Assembly: GCF_003991225.1 (NCBI RefSeq)
Contig: NZ_JTFC01000042.1
Span: forward strand, 1 to 64,000
Direction of reading: 5' to 3'
DNA length: 64,000 nt
DNA from: Candidatus Kurthia intestinigallinarum
Lineage (GTDB): Bacteria; Bacillota; Bacilli; Bacillales_A; Planococcaceae
Under the pieces are notes generated by a model. The model ran no database searches and was not told where the DNA came from. It was given only the letters and a program-made list of their open reading frames with translations. This document shows positions 45,201-54,450 of the stretch, piece by piece. The position numbers were made by a program, and so were the translations under genes. Every line of letters begins with the position of its first letter. The first letter of the stretch is position 1.

Positions 45201-46196
45201 CTATAAAATTTGTAGAGAAGACATAATTTCTTGGATGCTACCTTCTCTTGCTTGATGGCTATGCTCACCCATTAAATAAAAAAAATAATCATGATTTTTC
45301 AATGTCTGATTTGCTTTTAAAATGTCTCGCGTTAGTAAATATTGATAAGGGTAAGGTGCAATACAGTTTTCTGCTATACGATTTGTGAATGCGGTAGGTA
45401 GCCCACGCGCTGGTTTTCCTGTATACGCTGTAATAAATGTTGTGCTATGCTCTGTGGAATTCAAAATGGCTTGTTTATAAGCGATTGGAATTTCACATTC
45501 TTTAGCAACAAGTAGTGCAGTTCCTATTTGTACGGTATCTGCACCGATGTTTAATACTTCTTGAATTTGAGTTGCTGTCATTAAGCCGCCAGCAGCAATG
45601 AGTGGAAGTGTTACTAATGGCCGTGTTTCTCTGATAAGTTGATGTAGAGGAACATAATCAAAAGGCATTTGGAAAGTACCTCTATGCCCACCTGCTTCAC
45701 TACCTTGTAAAACAATCGCATCAAAGCCAGCTTGCGCAATGGCTAGCGCTTCATTTTTGGTTGTAGCCGTACCAATTAAAAATACATGCTGTTTTTTTAA
45801 TTTATCAATGATAGTTTGATTTGGCAGACCAAAAGTAAAGGAAATAATTTTCACATCTTCTTCTATGACAGCTTGAATTTGTTCATTGAAGTGATTTTCA
45901 AAATGTAAATTAGGGGAAGCAGTAAGATTTAGTTTAGTATAATCAGGTTGCAAAGCTTCGCAGGCATTTGTGAATACTTCTTTAGATAATAAAGGGGGAT
46001 TTTGTACAAATAAATTAACGCCAAAAGGTTTGACTGTTTTCATACGTATCTCTTGAATAGCTAGTTTTAACTCGGATTTTGTAGCATATCCTCCGGCAAT
46101 AAAACCTAAAGCCCCTGCCTCACATGAAGCAGCAACAAAATTTGGTGTTGTAACCCCAGACATAGGAGCTTGAATAATTTTTACTTTGTCTAACAT
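45201..46196 (-). CDS. Nitronate monooxygenase-like FMN enzyme
   Basis: This 331-residue TIM-barrel protein has IIQAPMSGVTTPNFVAA at the start, the FMN-binding GSEAGGHRG motif with its catalytic His, PLIAAGGLM and IGTALLVAKE. These are signatures of class I nitronate monooxygenases (2-nitropropane dioxygenase family), which oxidise toxic alkyl nitronates. Some family members are enoyl reductases (FabK); the GGHRG motif favours NMO. GAGGTGAG lies before ATG 46196. Confidence 0.87.
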   Translation of the reverse strand: MLDKVKIIQAPMSGVTTPNFVAASCEAGALGFIAGGYATKSELKLAIQEIRMKTVKPFGVNLFVQNPPLLSKEVFTNACEALQPDYTKLNLTASPNLHFENHFNEQIQAVIEEDVKIISFTFGLPNQTIIDKLKKQHVFLIGTATTKNEALAIAQAGFDAIVLQGSEAGGHRGTFQMPFDYVPLHQLIRETRPLVTLPLIAAGGLMTATQIQEVLNIGADTVQIGTALLVAKECEIPIAYKQAILNSTEHSTTFITAYTGKPARGLPTAFTNRIAENCIAPYPYQYLLTRDILKANQTLKNHDYFFYLMGEHSHQAREGSIQEIMSSLQIL

Positions 46197-46316
46197 ATGC
46201 GCTCACCTCATTAAAATAGATTATCTAATCTTATTACCCGATGACTTTATAAAATATACTTAGATCGTCAATCCCTTACAAGATATAGTAGAATTTTAAT
46301 AAAGATAGATAATATG

Positions 46317-46456
46317 AAAAAGAGGTTGGGACAAAACACGTTATTTTCTTTTTTAGCGTTCGCAACGAAAAACCGGAACCGCGCCACCGCGCGATTCCGG
46401 TTTTTCTTATGCTCATAGGAGAGGTTGTTTTTATACGTATGTCCCAGCCTCTTTTT
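46317..46456. repeat. Nested-hairpin intergenic element, copy C (full, inverted)
   Basis: A perfect outer stem AAAAAGAGGTTGGGAC/GTCCCAGCCTCTTTTT (46317-46332 and 46441-46456, one G:U) encloses an inner stem (46368-46384 with 46389-46405, one mismatch). Its reverse complement shares both linkers with the copy at 9853. It lies between the nitronate monooxygenase and MFS genes, both minus strand, and can terminate the upstream one. Confidence 0.82.
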
Positions 46457-46472
46457 ATTTTGATATGTTTAG

Positions 46473-47675
46473 TTAATGTGCTTGTGCTATTAATTCTTTA
46501 TCTTTGCGACCATGCAGCAACATATACAGCACAAGTGTAACGAGAATTAATACTGCTAAGCCAATATACAATGTACCAAAGCCAACGATTGGTTCGACAA
46601 AACCAAGAATGTATGGTCCAAAGCCAAGGCCGGCATCGAGTGCGATAAAGAATGTTGAAGTTGCAAGTCCAGCGCGTGCACCTGGTGTTACTTTAAGTGC
46701 AATCGCCTGTGCACCAGACTGTAAGTTACCATAACCAGCCCCAATAATAACGGCGGCTAATAATAATAGAAATCCAGAATGTGTCACACTAAGAATGGCA
46801 AGTCCTGCTGCAAATAAAATGAAGCAAGGAACCATAATAGCATTTGAGCCTTTGGTGTCCATCAGGCGACCGCTAAATGGACGTGTAACTAAAATAGCTA
46901 CAGCATAAACTAAGAAGAAGAAACTTGCCGCTGCTACTAAGTCACGCTCTTCTGCAAAGAAACTAATAAAGGATAAAATGGCGGCGTATCCAAGCGACAT
47001 TAAAAACGTAATAATGGCAATTGGAATCGCATTAGGTTCAATATATTGTTTTAAACTGAATTTCACTTTAGGTGCATCAGCAGCTGATTGTAATACCGAT
47101 GCTTTTTGTACACGAACTGTTAAACCAATAATAAAAGCAAGAGCTGCTAAAATAACGCAGAATAAGAAAATCGTATTATAGGACACAAGGCGCCCAAGCA
47201 TAATGCCTAAAAAAGGACCGATAGCTGTACCAAGTGTTGTACTCATACTAAAGTAGCCAATGCCCTCCGCTTTACGTGCAGAAGGAATAATTTGTGCAAT
47301 GATTGTGCTTGTGGCAGTAGAGGCAACACCCGCGGCAACGCCGTTTACTAAACGGAAAATAAGAAGCATCGTAATACCACCACTATGAACGAAATAAAGT
47401 GCTGTAGTGATAATAAATGCTGCTAAGCCAATCATCATAATTTTTCGTGCACCGACATTGTTAATGACGCGTCCTGCAAACAAACGGCCGACTAATGTCC
47501 CGACAATATAAATTCCTGTAGCAAGACCTGCTTGACTTGTGGTGGCATCATATTCATTTTTAGCGAATGATGCAATGGTCACCATTAGTAAATAGAAAAT
47601 TAAAATGACGATGAAATTCATTAGTGAAACGATAATAAAATCCTTCGTCCATAGCTTGTCTTTTGTATGACTCAC
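46473..47675 (-). CDS. MFS transporter (12 TM), MarR-linked efflux pump
   Basis: The product is 400 residues with 12 predicted helices, the motif A-like GRLFAGRVINNVGARKIMM and a second-half VTRPFSGRLMDTKGSNAIM. It resembles YwoG/tetracycline-type pumps of Bacilli. Its start overlaps the marR stop by one base (ATGA-type coupling), so it is in a MarR-controlled operon. The substrate is probably a drug or phenolic compound. Confidence 0.88.
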   Translation of the reverse strand: MSHTKDKLWTKDFIIVSLMNFIVILIFYLLMVTIASFAKNEYDATTSQAGLATGIYIVGTLVGRLFAGRVINNVGARKIMMIGLAAFIITTALYFVHSGGITMLLIFRLVNGVAAGVASTATSTIIAQIIPSARKAEGIGYFSMSTTLGTAIGPFLGIMLGRLVSYNTIFLFCVILAALAFIIGLTVRVQKASVLQSAADAPKVKFSLKQYIEPNAIPIAIITFLMSLGYAAILSFISFFAEERDLVAAASFFFLVYAVAILVTRPFSGRLMDTKGSNAIMVPCFILFAAGLAILSVTHSGFLLLLAAVIIGAGYGNLQSGAQAIALKVTPGARAGLATSTFFIALDAGLGFGPYILGFVEPIVGFGTLYIGLAVLILVTLVLYMLLHGRKDKELIAQAH

Positions 47676-48112
47676 TATTTATCCCCGGCTCTCTTTATTA
47701 AATTTTGTTGAATTTGATTTAATGTCTCAATAAACATTTGTTGCTGTTCAGCATCAATACCTGTCATTGATTCCATTTCAAATCGGTCGACATATGTACG
47801 AACTTCAGCATACATCTTGCGCCCTTCATCTGTGATGAGTAATCGCTTTTTGCGCTTATCTTCATGAGAAGGCTCAACACGTGCATAGCCTATCGACACT
47901 AAGTTTTTCATAATACGTGTCACATTTGGTTTTTCAATCCCTAATAATTTAGCGATTTCGACGGATGTTAATTGATCATCCAGAATTAAATAATAAAGAA
48001 CGGACCAATCTGAGCGATGAATGCCTTGTTGTTGTAAAATAGCATTTAATTGTGCCTCAAATGTGCGGTTCGTTAAAACAAGCTCATGATAGAGCGTCTG
48101 AAACATATGCAT
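47675..48112 (-). CDS. MarR-family transcriptional repressor
   Basis: This 145-residue protein has the winged helix-turn-helix QLTSVEIAKLLGIEKPNVTRIMKNLVSIGYARVEPS followed by the wing DKRKKRLLITDEG. MarR proteins bind DNA as dimers and release it when they bind small phenolics or drugs. It is the first gene of a two-gene operon with the MFS pump. A palindrome 48133-48151 about 20 bp before its start is a likely operator, so it should repress itself. Confidence 0.9.
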   Translation of the reverse strand: MHMFQTLYHELVLTNRTFEAQLNAILQQQGIHRSDWSVLYYLILDDQLTSVEIAKLLGIEKPNVTRIMKNLVSIGYARVEPSHEDKRKKRLLITDEGRKMYAEVRTYVDRFEMESMTGIDAEQQQMFIETLNQIQQNLIKRAGDK

Positions 48113-48132
48113 ATTGTCACCTCATAAAAAAG

Positions 48133-48151
48133 TAGTTAACAAGATTAACTA
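48133..48151. promoter_or_regulatory. Palindromic operator for the MarR repressor
   Basis: TAGTTAA-caaga-TTAACTA is a perfect 7-bp inverted repeat with a 5-bp spacer, centred 30 bp before the marR start and about 85 bp before the divergent transglutaminase-like gene. The form fits MarR-family half-sites. Confidence 0.7.
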
Positions 48152-48229
48152 TTTTGTAGAACGTTTTTAATCATAAGAGATAAACCAATGTTTGTCAATA
48201 CGCTATACTGACAAAAAGGGGGAAGTGAA

Positions 48230-48805
48230 ATGAAAGAATTTTTAGAGGCAACAGCCATTATTGATTATGATGCACCTGTAATTCAGCAACTTGTAGCACA
48301 GTTATTTCATCAAGAGGATAGTGATGTTCAAAAAGCACAGAAGGCCTTTGTATATGTACGTGATAGCATTGCGCATACATGGGATATTCAATCGAATCGT
48401 GTCACTTGCTGCGCATCAGATGTTTTCATTTATAAGAAAGGCTTTTGCTATGCAAAATCACATTTACTAGCAGCGATACTACGTTCGCAAGGAATACCCA
48501 CAGGCTTTTGCTATCAAAAATTACTGCTATTTGAAACACCGGAGCAGGGCTATTGTTTACATGGCCTAAATGCAATTTATTTAGAAAATCGCTGGATACG
48601 AGTTGATGCACGGGGGAATAAACAAGGTGTTGATGCACAGTTTTCACTTAAACGTGAGCAGTTGGCTTTTACTGTGAATTCAGCGCTTGGTGAATGGGAT
48701 GATAAAACAGTTTATGCAGAGCCAAATGAGGGAGTAATTCGAGCATTAAGTAAAAACAAGGATGCTAAAAAATTGTATGTATCTGGATTACCGGTGAATT
48801 TATAA
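48230..48805 (+). CDS. Transglutaminase-like cysteine peptidase family protein
   Basis: The product is 191 residues with the Cys-His-Asp triad of the transglutaminase core: Cys73 (GFCYAKSHLLAA), His111 (LHGLNAIYLE) and Asp126 (RVDARGNK). Such bacterial proteins are often peptidases or amidases with unknown targets. It is divergent from marR, and the shared intergenic palindrome may also affect it. AGGGGGA lies before ATG 48230. Confidence 0.82.
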   Translation: MKEFLEATAIIDYDAPVIQQLVAQLFHQEDSDVQKAQKAFVYVRDSIAHTWDIQSNRVTCCASDVFIYKKGFCYAKSHLLAAILRSQGIPTGFCYQKLLLFETPEQGYCLHGLNAIYLENRWIRVDARGNKQGVDAQFSLKREQLAFTVNSALGEWDDKTVYAEPNEGVIRALSKNKDAKKLYVSGLPVNL

Positions 48806-48972
48806 ATACTATACAGGGGTATATAAAGTAATAATTATAAAAATATAAAGTTATAAAAAATTGTTTTTTTAGCATTTATATTATTTTTTATAGATAAATT
48901 ATAATATTTTTTAATATACCTATATAAGGTATAGATATATTGATTGAAAAATTATAAAATCTTAATAATTTA

Positions 48973-48991
48973 CATACCCCCTTTAGGTATG
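48973..48991. promoter_or_regulatory. CsoR operator upstream of csoR-copZ
   Basis: CATACC-ccctttA-GGTATG, a 6-bp inverted repeat with a 7-bp G/C-rich centre, is the known Bacillales CsoR target form. It lies about 40 bp before csoR. A second, near-identical site is at 49602. Confidence 0.82.
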
Positions 48992-49031
48992 GTAGACTGA
49001 AGGTGTAAATAACAGAAGGAGGATGAGGCGC

Positions 49032-49334
49032 ATGGAACCTGAAATGATATCATGTCGAAAAAGCCACCATCCGGAAAAAGTAAAAAAAGATTTAACGGTC
49101 CGCTTGAATCGTGCGGAAGGTCAAATCAGAGGAATCAAACGCATGATTGAAGAAGATACGTATTGTGATGATGTAATAACACAACTTGCAGCAACCCAAT
49201 CAGCTTTAAACAGTGTGGCTAAAATTTTACTCGAAGGTCATTTAAAAGGTTGTGTGGTTGATCGCTTAAATGAAGGCGATGACGAAGTATTGGATGAGTT
49301 ACTCGTAACATTCCAAAAATTAATGCGAAAATAG
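49032..49334 (+). CDS. csoR: Copper-sensing repressor CsoR
   Basis: ATG 49032 is used because AAGGAGG (49016-49022) lies 9 bases upstream; the ATG at 49023 touches it. The 100-residue helical protein keeps the Cu(I) ligands Cys45, His70 and Cys74 at the same numbers as B. subtilis CsoR. Cu(I) binding releases DNA and turns on copZ and copA. It is first in the copper module; copZ starts 12 bp later. Confidence 0.95.
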   Translation: MEPEMISCRKSHHPEKVKKDLTVRLNRAEGQIRGIKRMIEEDTYCDDVITQLAATQSALNSVAKILLEGHLKGCVVDRLNEGDDEVLDELLVTFQKLMRK

Positions 49335-49346
49335 GAGGCAATTCAA

Positions 49347-49553
49347 ATGGAAAATGTAACATTAAATGTACAAGGTATGTCATGTGGACATTGCGTGAAA
49401 GCAGTAGAAAGTAGCGTAGGGGAATTAAACGGTGTAGATTCAGTAAACGTTAATTTAGAAGCGGGTCAAGTAGCTATCGCATTTGATTCAGCAACCGTTA
49501 CATTAGATACAATTAAAGAAACAATCGACGACCAAGGTTATGATGTTGTTTAA
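49347..49553 (+). CDS. copZ: Copper chaperone CopZ
   Basis: The product is 68 residues, one HMA domain with GMSCGHC (MxCxxC) that binds Cu(I). It delivers copper to the N-terminal domains of CopA. GGAGG lies before ATG. A terminator-like hairpin directly follows at 49561, then a second CsoR operator, so copZ and copA are only partly co-transcribed. Confidence 0.95.
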   Translation: MENVTLNVQGMSCGHCVKAVESSVGELNGVDSVNVNLEAGQVAIAFDSATVTLDTIKETIDDQGYDVV

Positions 49554-49560
49554 ATAAGAT

Positions 49561-49587
49561 AGGAGAGTGGAATGTCCTCTCCTTTTT
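49561..49587 (+). terminator. Hairpin terminator between copZ and copA
   Basis: AGGAGAG (49561-49567) and CTCTCCT (49577-49583) pair with an intervening 9-nt loop and are followed by T5. It would stop or weaken read-through from csoR-copZ into copA. Confidence 0.65.
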
Positions 49588-49601
49588 ATTTTCAAAATTA
49601 T

Positions 49602-49618
49602 ATACCCCTTATAGGTAT
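49602..49618. promoter_or_regulatory. Second CsoR-type operator, upstream of copA
   Basis: ATACC-ccttatA-GGTAT has the same half-sites and 7-bp spacing as the site at 48973. It sits 17 bp before the copA start, where it would block a copA-specific promoter. Confidence 0.75.
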
Positions 49619-49634
49619 GAGGAAGGTGGAAGAA

Positions 49635-52037
49635 ATGACACAACAACTAAAAGAAAGTAATCTTCAAATATCAGGTATGACGTGTGCAGCCTGTGCTACG
49701 CGGATTGAAAAAGGTTTAAAAAAATTAGATGGTGTGGAAGATGCAAATGTAAATCTAGCGATTGAACGTTCAACCGTCCATTATGATCCAGAGAAAATAA
49801 CAGAAGAAGATTTTGAAAAGAAAATTGAAGCGCTTGGCTATGGTGTTGTTAAAGAAAAACAAGAGTTTGATATTACCGGCATGACATGTGCAGCTTGCTC
49901 GGCACGTATCGAAAAGGTACTAAATAAAATGGATGGTATATCAGTAGCAAATGCCAATTTGGCACTTGAACGGGCAACGGTAGAGTTTAATCCAAGTAAA
50001 GTGTCTACTGCAGATATTATTGCGCGCGTTGAAAAAATTGGTTACGGTGCGCATAAACACCAAGATGAGGCAGCTGTTGATTACCGAGAGCAAGCAATTA
50101 AAAAGCAACAATGGAAATTTATCGCGGCAGCAATACTATCATTACCACTTCTTTGGACGATGGTAGGGCATTTCTCCTTTACACAATGGATGTACGTACC
50201 TGATTTATTTATGAATCCGTGGTTTCAATTTGCGTTAGCAACCATTGTTCAATTTGCGATAGGCTATCAATTTTATGTAGGGGCATATAAAGCACTTCGA
50301 AATGGTAGTGCGAATATGGATGTCTTAGTTGTACTTGGGACATCTGCTGCATATTTCTATAGTGTTTATGAGGTGTTAACGATGCATGGAAATCATATGC
50401 CGCATTTGTATTTTGAAACGAGTGCAGTATTAATTACATTAATTCTGCTTGGTAAATTATTTGAAGCAAAGGCAAAAGGTCGCTCATCTGAAGCAATCAA
50501 AAAATTGATGGGACTACAAGCGAAAACAGCGATTGTTGTCCGACAAGGCGAAGAACTTGAGATTCCATTAGAAGAAGTTGTTGTTGGCGATACAATTATC
50601 GTGCGACCAGGTGAAAAAATTCCTGTAGATGGGCAGGTGCTCGAGGGACATACAACGATTGATGAATCGATGTTAACAGGTGAAAGTATGCCAGTTGATA
50701 AAACACAGGGCGACGAGTTATTTGGCGCCACAATTAATAAAAATGGTGCGATTAAAATGACCGCAACGAAAGTTGGACGTGATACAGCACTCGCACAAAT
50801 TATTAAAGTCGTTGAAGATGCACAAGGTACAAAAGCACCAATCCAACGTCTAGCTGATAAAATTTCAGGTATTTTTGTACCGATTGTTGTCGGCATTGCG
50901 ATTATCACCTTTATCGTATGGTATTTCTTTGTACAGCCAGGTGATTTTGTGCAAGCATTAGAAGTATTAATTGCGGTACTTGTTATTGCTTGTCCATGTG
51001 CACTCGGTCTAGCAACACCAACATCGATTATGGCTGGTTCTGGACGTGCTGCTGAATATGGTATTTTATTCAAAGGTGGCGAATATCTCGAGCAAACGGG
51101 AGCGATTGATACGGTCGTCGTTGATAAAACGGGTACTGTCACAAATGGGGAGCCAGTTTTAACAGATGTGGTGACAACATTACCTGAAGCAGAATTTTTA
51201 GCATATGTGGCAAGTGCCGAACGAAAGTCAGAGCATCCTTTAGCACAAGCCATTGTGAATGGTGTGAAGGAGCGCGGCATCTCGTTATATGAGCCGCAAT
51301 ATTTTGAAGCGGTACCAGGATACGGTGTGCAATCAACAATTAATGCGAAAGCGACGGTTGTTGGGACAGTTAAATTAATGGAGCAGTACGGCATTGATGT
51401 ATCATTCGCACTTTCGCAAAAGCAAGCGTTTGAAAAGCAAGGGAAGACGGCTATGCTTGTGGCAATTGATGGTGAATATGCTGGCTTAATTGCTGTAGCA
51501 GATACTATAAAAGATACGTCAAAAGAAGCAGTAGCGCGATTACATCAAATGGGTCTTGATGTGATTATGATGACAGGTGATAATGAAGCAACTGCACAAG
51601 CGATTGCGGGTGAGGTTGGTATTAAGCAAGTAATTGCAGGTATTTTACCAGAAGGCAAAGCAAATGAAATTGAAAAATTACAACAGCAAGGCAAAAAAGT
51701 AGCGATGGTAGGCGATGGTATCAATGACGCGCCGGCCCTTGCAACGGCAACGATTGGTATGGCGATTGGTACAGGAACAGATATTGCAATGGAAGCGGCC
51801 GATATTACATTAATTCGCGGGGATCTAAATAGTATTGCAGATGCCATCTTGATGAGTAAAAAAACAATGACAAACATCAAACAAAATTTATTTTGGGCAT
51901 TTGGCTATAATACATTAGGTATTCCAATTGCGGCACTTGGATTATTAGCACCATGGGTAGCAGGTGCGGCAATGGCATTTAGTTCTGTATCGGTTGTATT
52001 AAATGCACTGAGATTACAGCGTGTGAAATTAAAATAA
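49635..52037 (+). CDS. copA: Cu(I)-exporting P1B-type ATPase
   Basis: This 800-residue protein starts at ATG 49635 (AAGGTGG before it; an earlier frame extension overlaps the operator and is not used). It has two N-terminal HMA domains (Cys17/Cys20 and Cys85/Cys88 in GMTCAAC), eight membrane segments with the Cu motif Cys453-Pro-Cys455, TGE in the actuator, the phosphorylated Asp497 in DKTGT, SEHPLA and GDGINDAP. It pumps Cu(I) out of the cytoplasm. It is the last gene of the module, closed by a terminator at 52043. Confidence 0.95.
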   Translation: MTQQLKESNLQISGMTCAACATRIEKGLKKLDGVEDANVNLAIERSTVHYDPEKITEEDFEKKIEALGYGVVKEKQEFDITGMTCAACSARIEKVLNKMDGISVANANLALERATVEFNPSKVSTADIIARVEKIGYGAHKHQDEAAVDYREQAIKKQQWKFIAAAILSLPLLWTMVGHFSFTQWMYVPDLFMNPWFQFALATIVQFAIGYQFYVGAYKALRNGSANMDVLVVLGTSAAYFYSVYEVLTMHGNHMPHLYFETSAVLITLILLGKLFEAKAKGRSSEAIKKLMGLQAKTAIVVRQGEELEIPLEEVVVGDTIIVRPGEKIPVDGQVLEGHTTIDESMLTGESMPVDKTQGDELFGATINKNGAIKMTATKVGRDTALAQIIKVVEDAQGTKAPIQRLADKISGIFVPIVVGIAIITFIVWYFFVQPGDFVQALEVLIAVLVIACPCALGLATPTSIMAGSGRAAEYGILFKGGEYLEQTGAIDTVVVDKTGTVTNGEPVLTDVVTTLPEAEFLAYVASAERKSEHPLAQAIVNGVKERGISLYEPQYFEAVPGYGVQSTINAKATVVGTVKLMEQYGIDVSFALSQKQAFEKQGKTAMLVAIDGEYAGLIAVADTIKDTSKEAVARLHQMGLDVIMMTGDNEATAQAIAGEVGIKQVIAGILPEGKANEIEKLQQQGKKVAMVGDGINDAPALATATIGMAIGTGTDIAMEAADITLIRGDLNSIADAILMSKKTMTNIKQNLFWAFGYNTLGIPIAALGLLAPWVAGAAMAFSSVSVVLNALRLQRVKLK

Positions 52038-52042
52038 TGAAA

Positions 52043-52080
52043 TAAAAACAGAAATTGTGTTGACGATTTCTGTTTTTTTT
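52043..52080 (+). terminator. Terminator of copA
   Basis: AAACAGAAAT (52046-52055) and ATTTCTGTTT (52066-52075) enclose a 10-nt loop and end in T8. Confidence 0.9.
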
Positions 52081-52133
52081 GCATGGCTTTTTATTTTTGT
52101 GAAATAATGCTATAATAGAAGACGTAATTTTAC

Positions 52134-52207
52134 GTCCTTGTAGCTCAGTAGGATAGAGCAACTCCCTCCTAAGGAGTAGGTCGCAAGTTCGATTCTTGTC
52201 AAGGACA
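52134..52207 (+). tRNA. tRNA-Arg (anticodon CCU)
   Basis: A 74-nt cloverleaf: acceptor GTCCTTG/CAAGGAC with discriminator A, D-arm GCTC/GAGC, anticodon stem ACTCC/GGAGT with loop CTCCTAA giving CCU for AGG codons, and T-arm GCAAG/CTTGT with TTCGATT. The 3' CCA is not encoded. TATAAT at 52111-52116 is a likely -10. A minus-strand open frame across it (51979-52248) is a shadow. Confidence 0.93.
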
Positions 52208-52410
52208 TTCCAAATCAAATAAGACATTACTATATGAAGCACTTTCAATTTTTTCTATATTACAGGTTGTGTACCGTAATAATGAATAGAATGAGTTGAA
52301 GGTGTTTTTTTGACGAGGAAAAAGAGTAGGCTGATAGTAAAGAAGTTAGGTAGCTTATATCTTTTAAATGTTTTTTGCTAGTAGTACTATATTTCACGAT
52401 AAAGTTATAT

Positions 52411-52441
52411 AAAAAAAGCACCCTGTAAACAGGATGCTTTT
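52411..52441 (-). terminator. Terminator of the cold-shock gene
   Basis: On the minus strand AAGCATCCTG and CAGGGTGCTT pair (one G:U) around a TTTA loop, followed by T7. The 52208-52410 stretch holds no gene I can see. Confidence 0.8.
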
Positions 52442-52459
52442 GAAATCGTTAACTAAAAA

Positions 52460-52660
52460 TTAAAGTTTTACGATGTTAGCAGCTTGAGGTCCGCGTTGGC
52501 CTTCTTCTACTTCGAATTCTACTTTTTGACCTTCTTCTAAAGATTTGAAACCTTCGCCTTGGATAGCTGAGAAGTGAGCGAATACGTCAGAACCGCCTTC
52601 AACTTCGATGAAACCGAAACCTTTGTCTGCGTTAAACCATTTTACTGTACCTTGTGTCAT
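52460..52660 (-). CDS. csp: Cold-shock protein (CspA/B family)
   Basis: The 66-residue protein has the RNA-binding motifs RNP1 (KGFGFIEV) and RNP2 (VFAHFSAI) on the five-strand OB fold, with [17 protein letters not shown] at the start. It melts RNA structure at low temperature. The leader of about 100-200 nt upstream is AT-rich and probably contains the usual long 5' UTR, though no cold box is certain. Confidence 0.95.
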   Translation of the reverse strand: MTQGTVKWFNADKGFGFIEVEGGSDVFAHFSAIQGEGFKSLEEGQKVEFEVEEGQRGPQAANIVKL

Positions 52661-52867
52661 TTAAATGACCTCCATTTAATTATATTTAATAAGATTATAA
52701 TTCCTCAAAAAGAAAAAATTCACATATTACAAAAAATACTAAATCAATCACTAGTACGCTTTGTAATAGGTGAATTAATTATTATCTTGTAAATTTCTTA
52801 TTAAATATAGTATAAAGGAAAATATTACATTTGTCTACTATATTAATACATCTATAAAAAAATTAAA

Positions 52868-53329
52868 TTAACTAAAAATATTTAGTTGATCTTCTGTAAT
52901 GCCTTTGATTAATTTTAGTTCACTACGTAAAAATTTCTGTGCATGATCTAGCATTTCTTTTTCACTTGTATTTAATGCTTTTTCTTTTTTTAAACGGCTT
53001 AAGTCGCGTACAACTTCAGCACAATCTTGCATACTACCAGTTTTTACTTTAGTTGTATTTAATGTATAGCGTTGTTTCCATGGTAGTACTTCTTCAGACT
53101 GCTCGTGCTGAAATACTTGGATAATATGATTTAATTCTACAATATCTGTAACGGGACGGATATTTGAACTTAGTATTTTATCTTTAGGTATTGTAATTTG
53201 CATATTACTGATAGCCATTTCAATAACATAATATAATTGTTTTTGTCCTGATATTTCTTTTTCTTCTACTGCTTTTATTGTACCCGCACCTTGCATTGGA
53301 TAAATGATGTTTTCACCAATTTGAAACAT
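52868..53329 (-). CDS. CarD/TRCF-RID domain transcription factor
   Basis: The 153-residue protein starts MFQIGENIIYPMQGAGTIKAVEEKEI, the CarD N-terminal RNA-polymerase-interacting domain, and has a C-terminal helical part (RDLSRLKKEKALNTSEKEMLDHAQKFL). CarD proteins stabilise open complexes. ATG 53329 is chosen because GGAGGTG lies just upstream; the GTG at 53338 is part of that site. Confidence 0.85.
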   Translation of the reverse strand: MFQIGENIIYPMQGAGTIKAVEEKEISGQKQLYYVIEMAISNMQITIPKDKILSSNIRPVTDIVELNHIIQVFQHEQSEEVLPWKQRYTLNTTKVKTGSMQDCAEVVRDLSRLKKEKALNTSEKEMLDHAQKFLRSELKLIKGITEDQLNIFS

Positions 53330-53692
53330 CGAATCCACCTCCGTTTATAGTCATCTATTTCATAATAACATTTAAACGTAACTTTATCAAATTTTTAATG
53401 ATAGCATAAAGTTATTTTTCGTGTCAAATTATTTCTATTAAAAAATCATTGATAATAATATGGATAGAAAAAATAAGACAATTATAATAATAATTTATTA
53501 AAAATAACCTCTTATATTTTAAAATAATGCGACTTTAGAATGTATGTTCAGCGTTGTACAAATGACAGGAATTTGTTATATTCAATACAAAGTGAATACG
53601 TTGGTTTTAAAAAATATTGAATTTAGTTTATAGGTAAGTAAATAGGGTATATGGGATTGTTGGAATAGAGAAAATCAGAGGGTGAAGCTACG
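53330..53692. other. AT-rich intergenic region
   Basis: These 360 bp between divergent genes (CarD-like minus, coiled-coil gene plus) hold no gene or stable hairpin that I can see; both promoters must lie here. Confidence 0.5.
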
Positions 53693-53977
53693 ATGGAATT
53701 TAGTGCAAATGATGTTTATTTAACGTGCGTATTACAAAATTATGAAAATGCAATCAATCTACATATGAAGCGCTTGTCTGATTATGAGCAAAGCATTGCA
53801 GGCTATGAGCAAGATTTAAAAGAATTTAGTCTTGAAGAGCAACAAATGAATGCGGAAGCAAAAACCATTTATATTGAGTTGCAACTGTTATTAGAAGAGA
53901 TGCGTGTAGATGCGGCGACATTAAAGCGTCATATTAATGAATGCCAGCAAAAGATTGAGCGTTTGAAACAAATATAA
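53693..53977 (+). CDS. Small coiled-coil hypothetical protein
   Basis: The product is 94 residues, almost all helix-forming (Glu, Gln, Lys, Leu), with heptad-like spacing. GAGGGTG precedes ATG 53693. No family is recognised. A terminator follows at 53984. Confidence 0.65.
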   Translation: MEFSANDVYLTCVLQNYENAINLHMKRLSDYEQSIAGYEQDLKEFSLEEQQMNAEAKTIYIELQLLLEEMRVDAATLKRHINECQQKIERLKQI

Positions 53978-53983
53978 TGATGA

Positions 53984-54021
53984 AAAGCAGGTAACATGTG
54001 GGGGCATGTTACTTGCTTTTT
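53984..54021. terminator. Terminator between convergent small genes
   Basis: AGCAGGTAACATG and CATGTTACTTGCT pair (one mismatch-free G:U) around TGGGGG, then T6. Confidence 0.85.
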
Positions 54022-54029
54022 TCATACGA

Positions 54030-54284
54030 TTAAATCGAACCGATAGATAAACCAATAATGAAATACAATGTTGTAATAAATCCAGCAAAGAGTAACCATA
54101 AAACTAAAAACGAACGCTTGCCTTTAATAAATACGTAAAGACTAATGCCGAAAGCTAAAAATGAAGCAGTAATACCCCAAAAATCCCACATATAGCCATT
54201 CGGTATGAGATAAAGGCTTTGTGTTAAAAAGAATAGTAGAAATAAGCTATGATAACAAAAAATACCCCATAGTAATCCATTCAT
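54030..54284 (-). CDS. Small membrane protein, unknown
   Basis: The product is 84 residues with about three hydrophobic segments (FLAFGISLYVFI, LVLWLLFAGFITTLY). ATG 54284 is chosen because AGGGG and CAGGGT lie upstream; the longer frame upstream has no ribosome site. No family recognised. Confidence 0.6.
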   Translation of the reverse strand: MNGLLWGIFCYHSLFLLFFLTQSLYLIPNGYMWDFWGITASFLAFGISLYVFIKGKRSFLVLWLLFAGFITTLYFIIGLSIGSI

Positions 54285-54450
54285 AGACCCTGCCCCTTCT
54301 GTTTTCACTATATAAAAGAAGCATAAATGTGTCAAAAATGTGTACATATTGGTTTTAGATTTATTTGTTTTGGGAAAAGATAAACAAAGCCGAGATATGA
54401 AATGATTCGTATACCCGACTTAAATGAGTAATTGGTATGGAGGGATTTTT

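Noticed and set aside
49572-49634. Longer start of CopA
   Set aside because: It would begin inside the copZ terminator and run through the CsoR operator; AAGGTGG supports ATG 49635.
50393-51394. 333-codon minus-strand frame inside copA
   Set aside because: Opposite-strand shadow of copA, Cys/Ser-rich with no ribosome site; copA carries all P-type ATPase motifs.
51979-52248. Minus-strand frame across the tRNA gene
   Set aside because: Reads NRTCDLLLRRELLYPTELQ, a known artefact of translating tRNA genes backwards.
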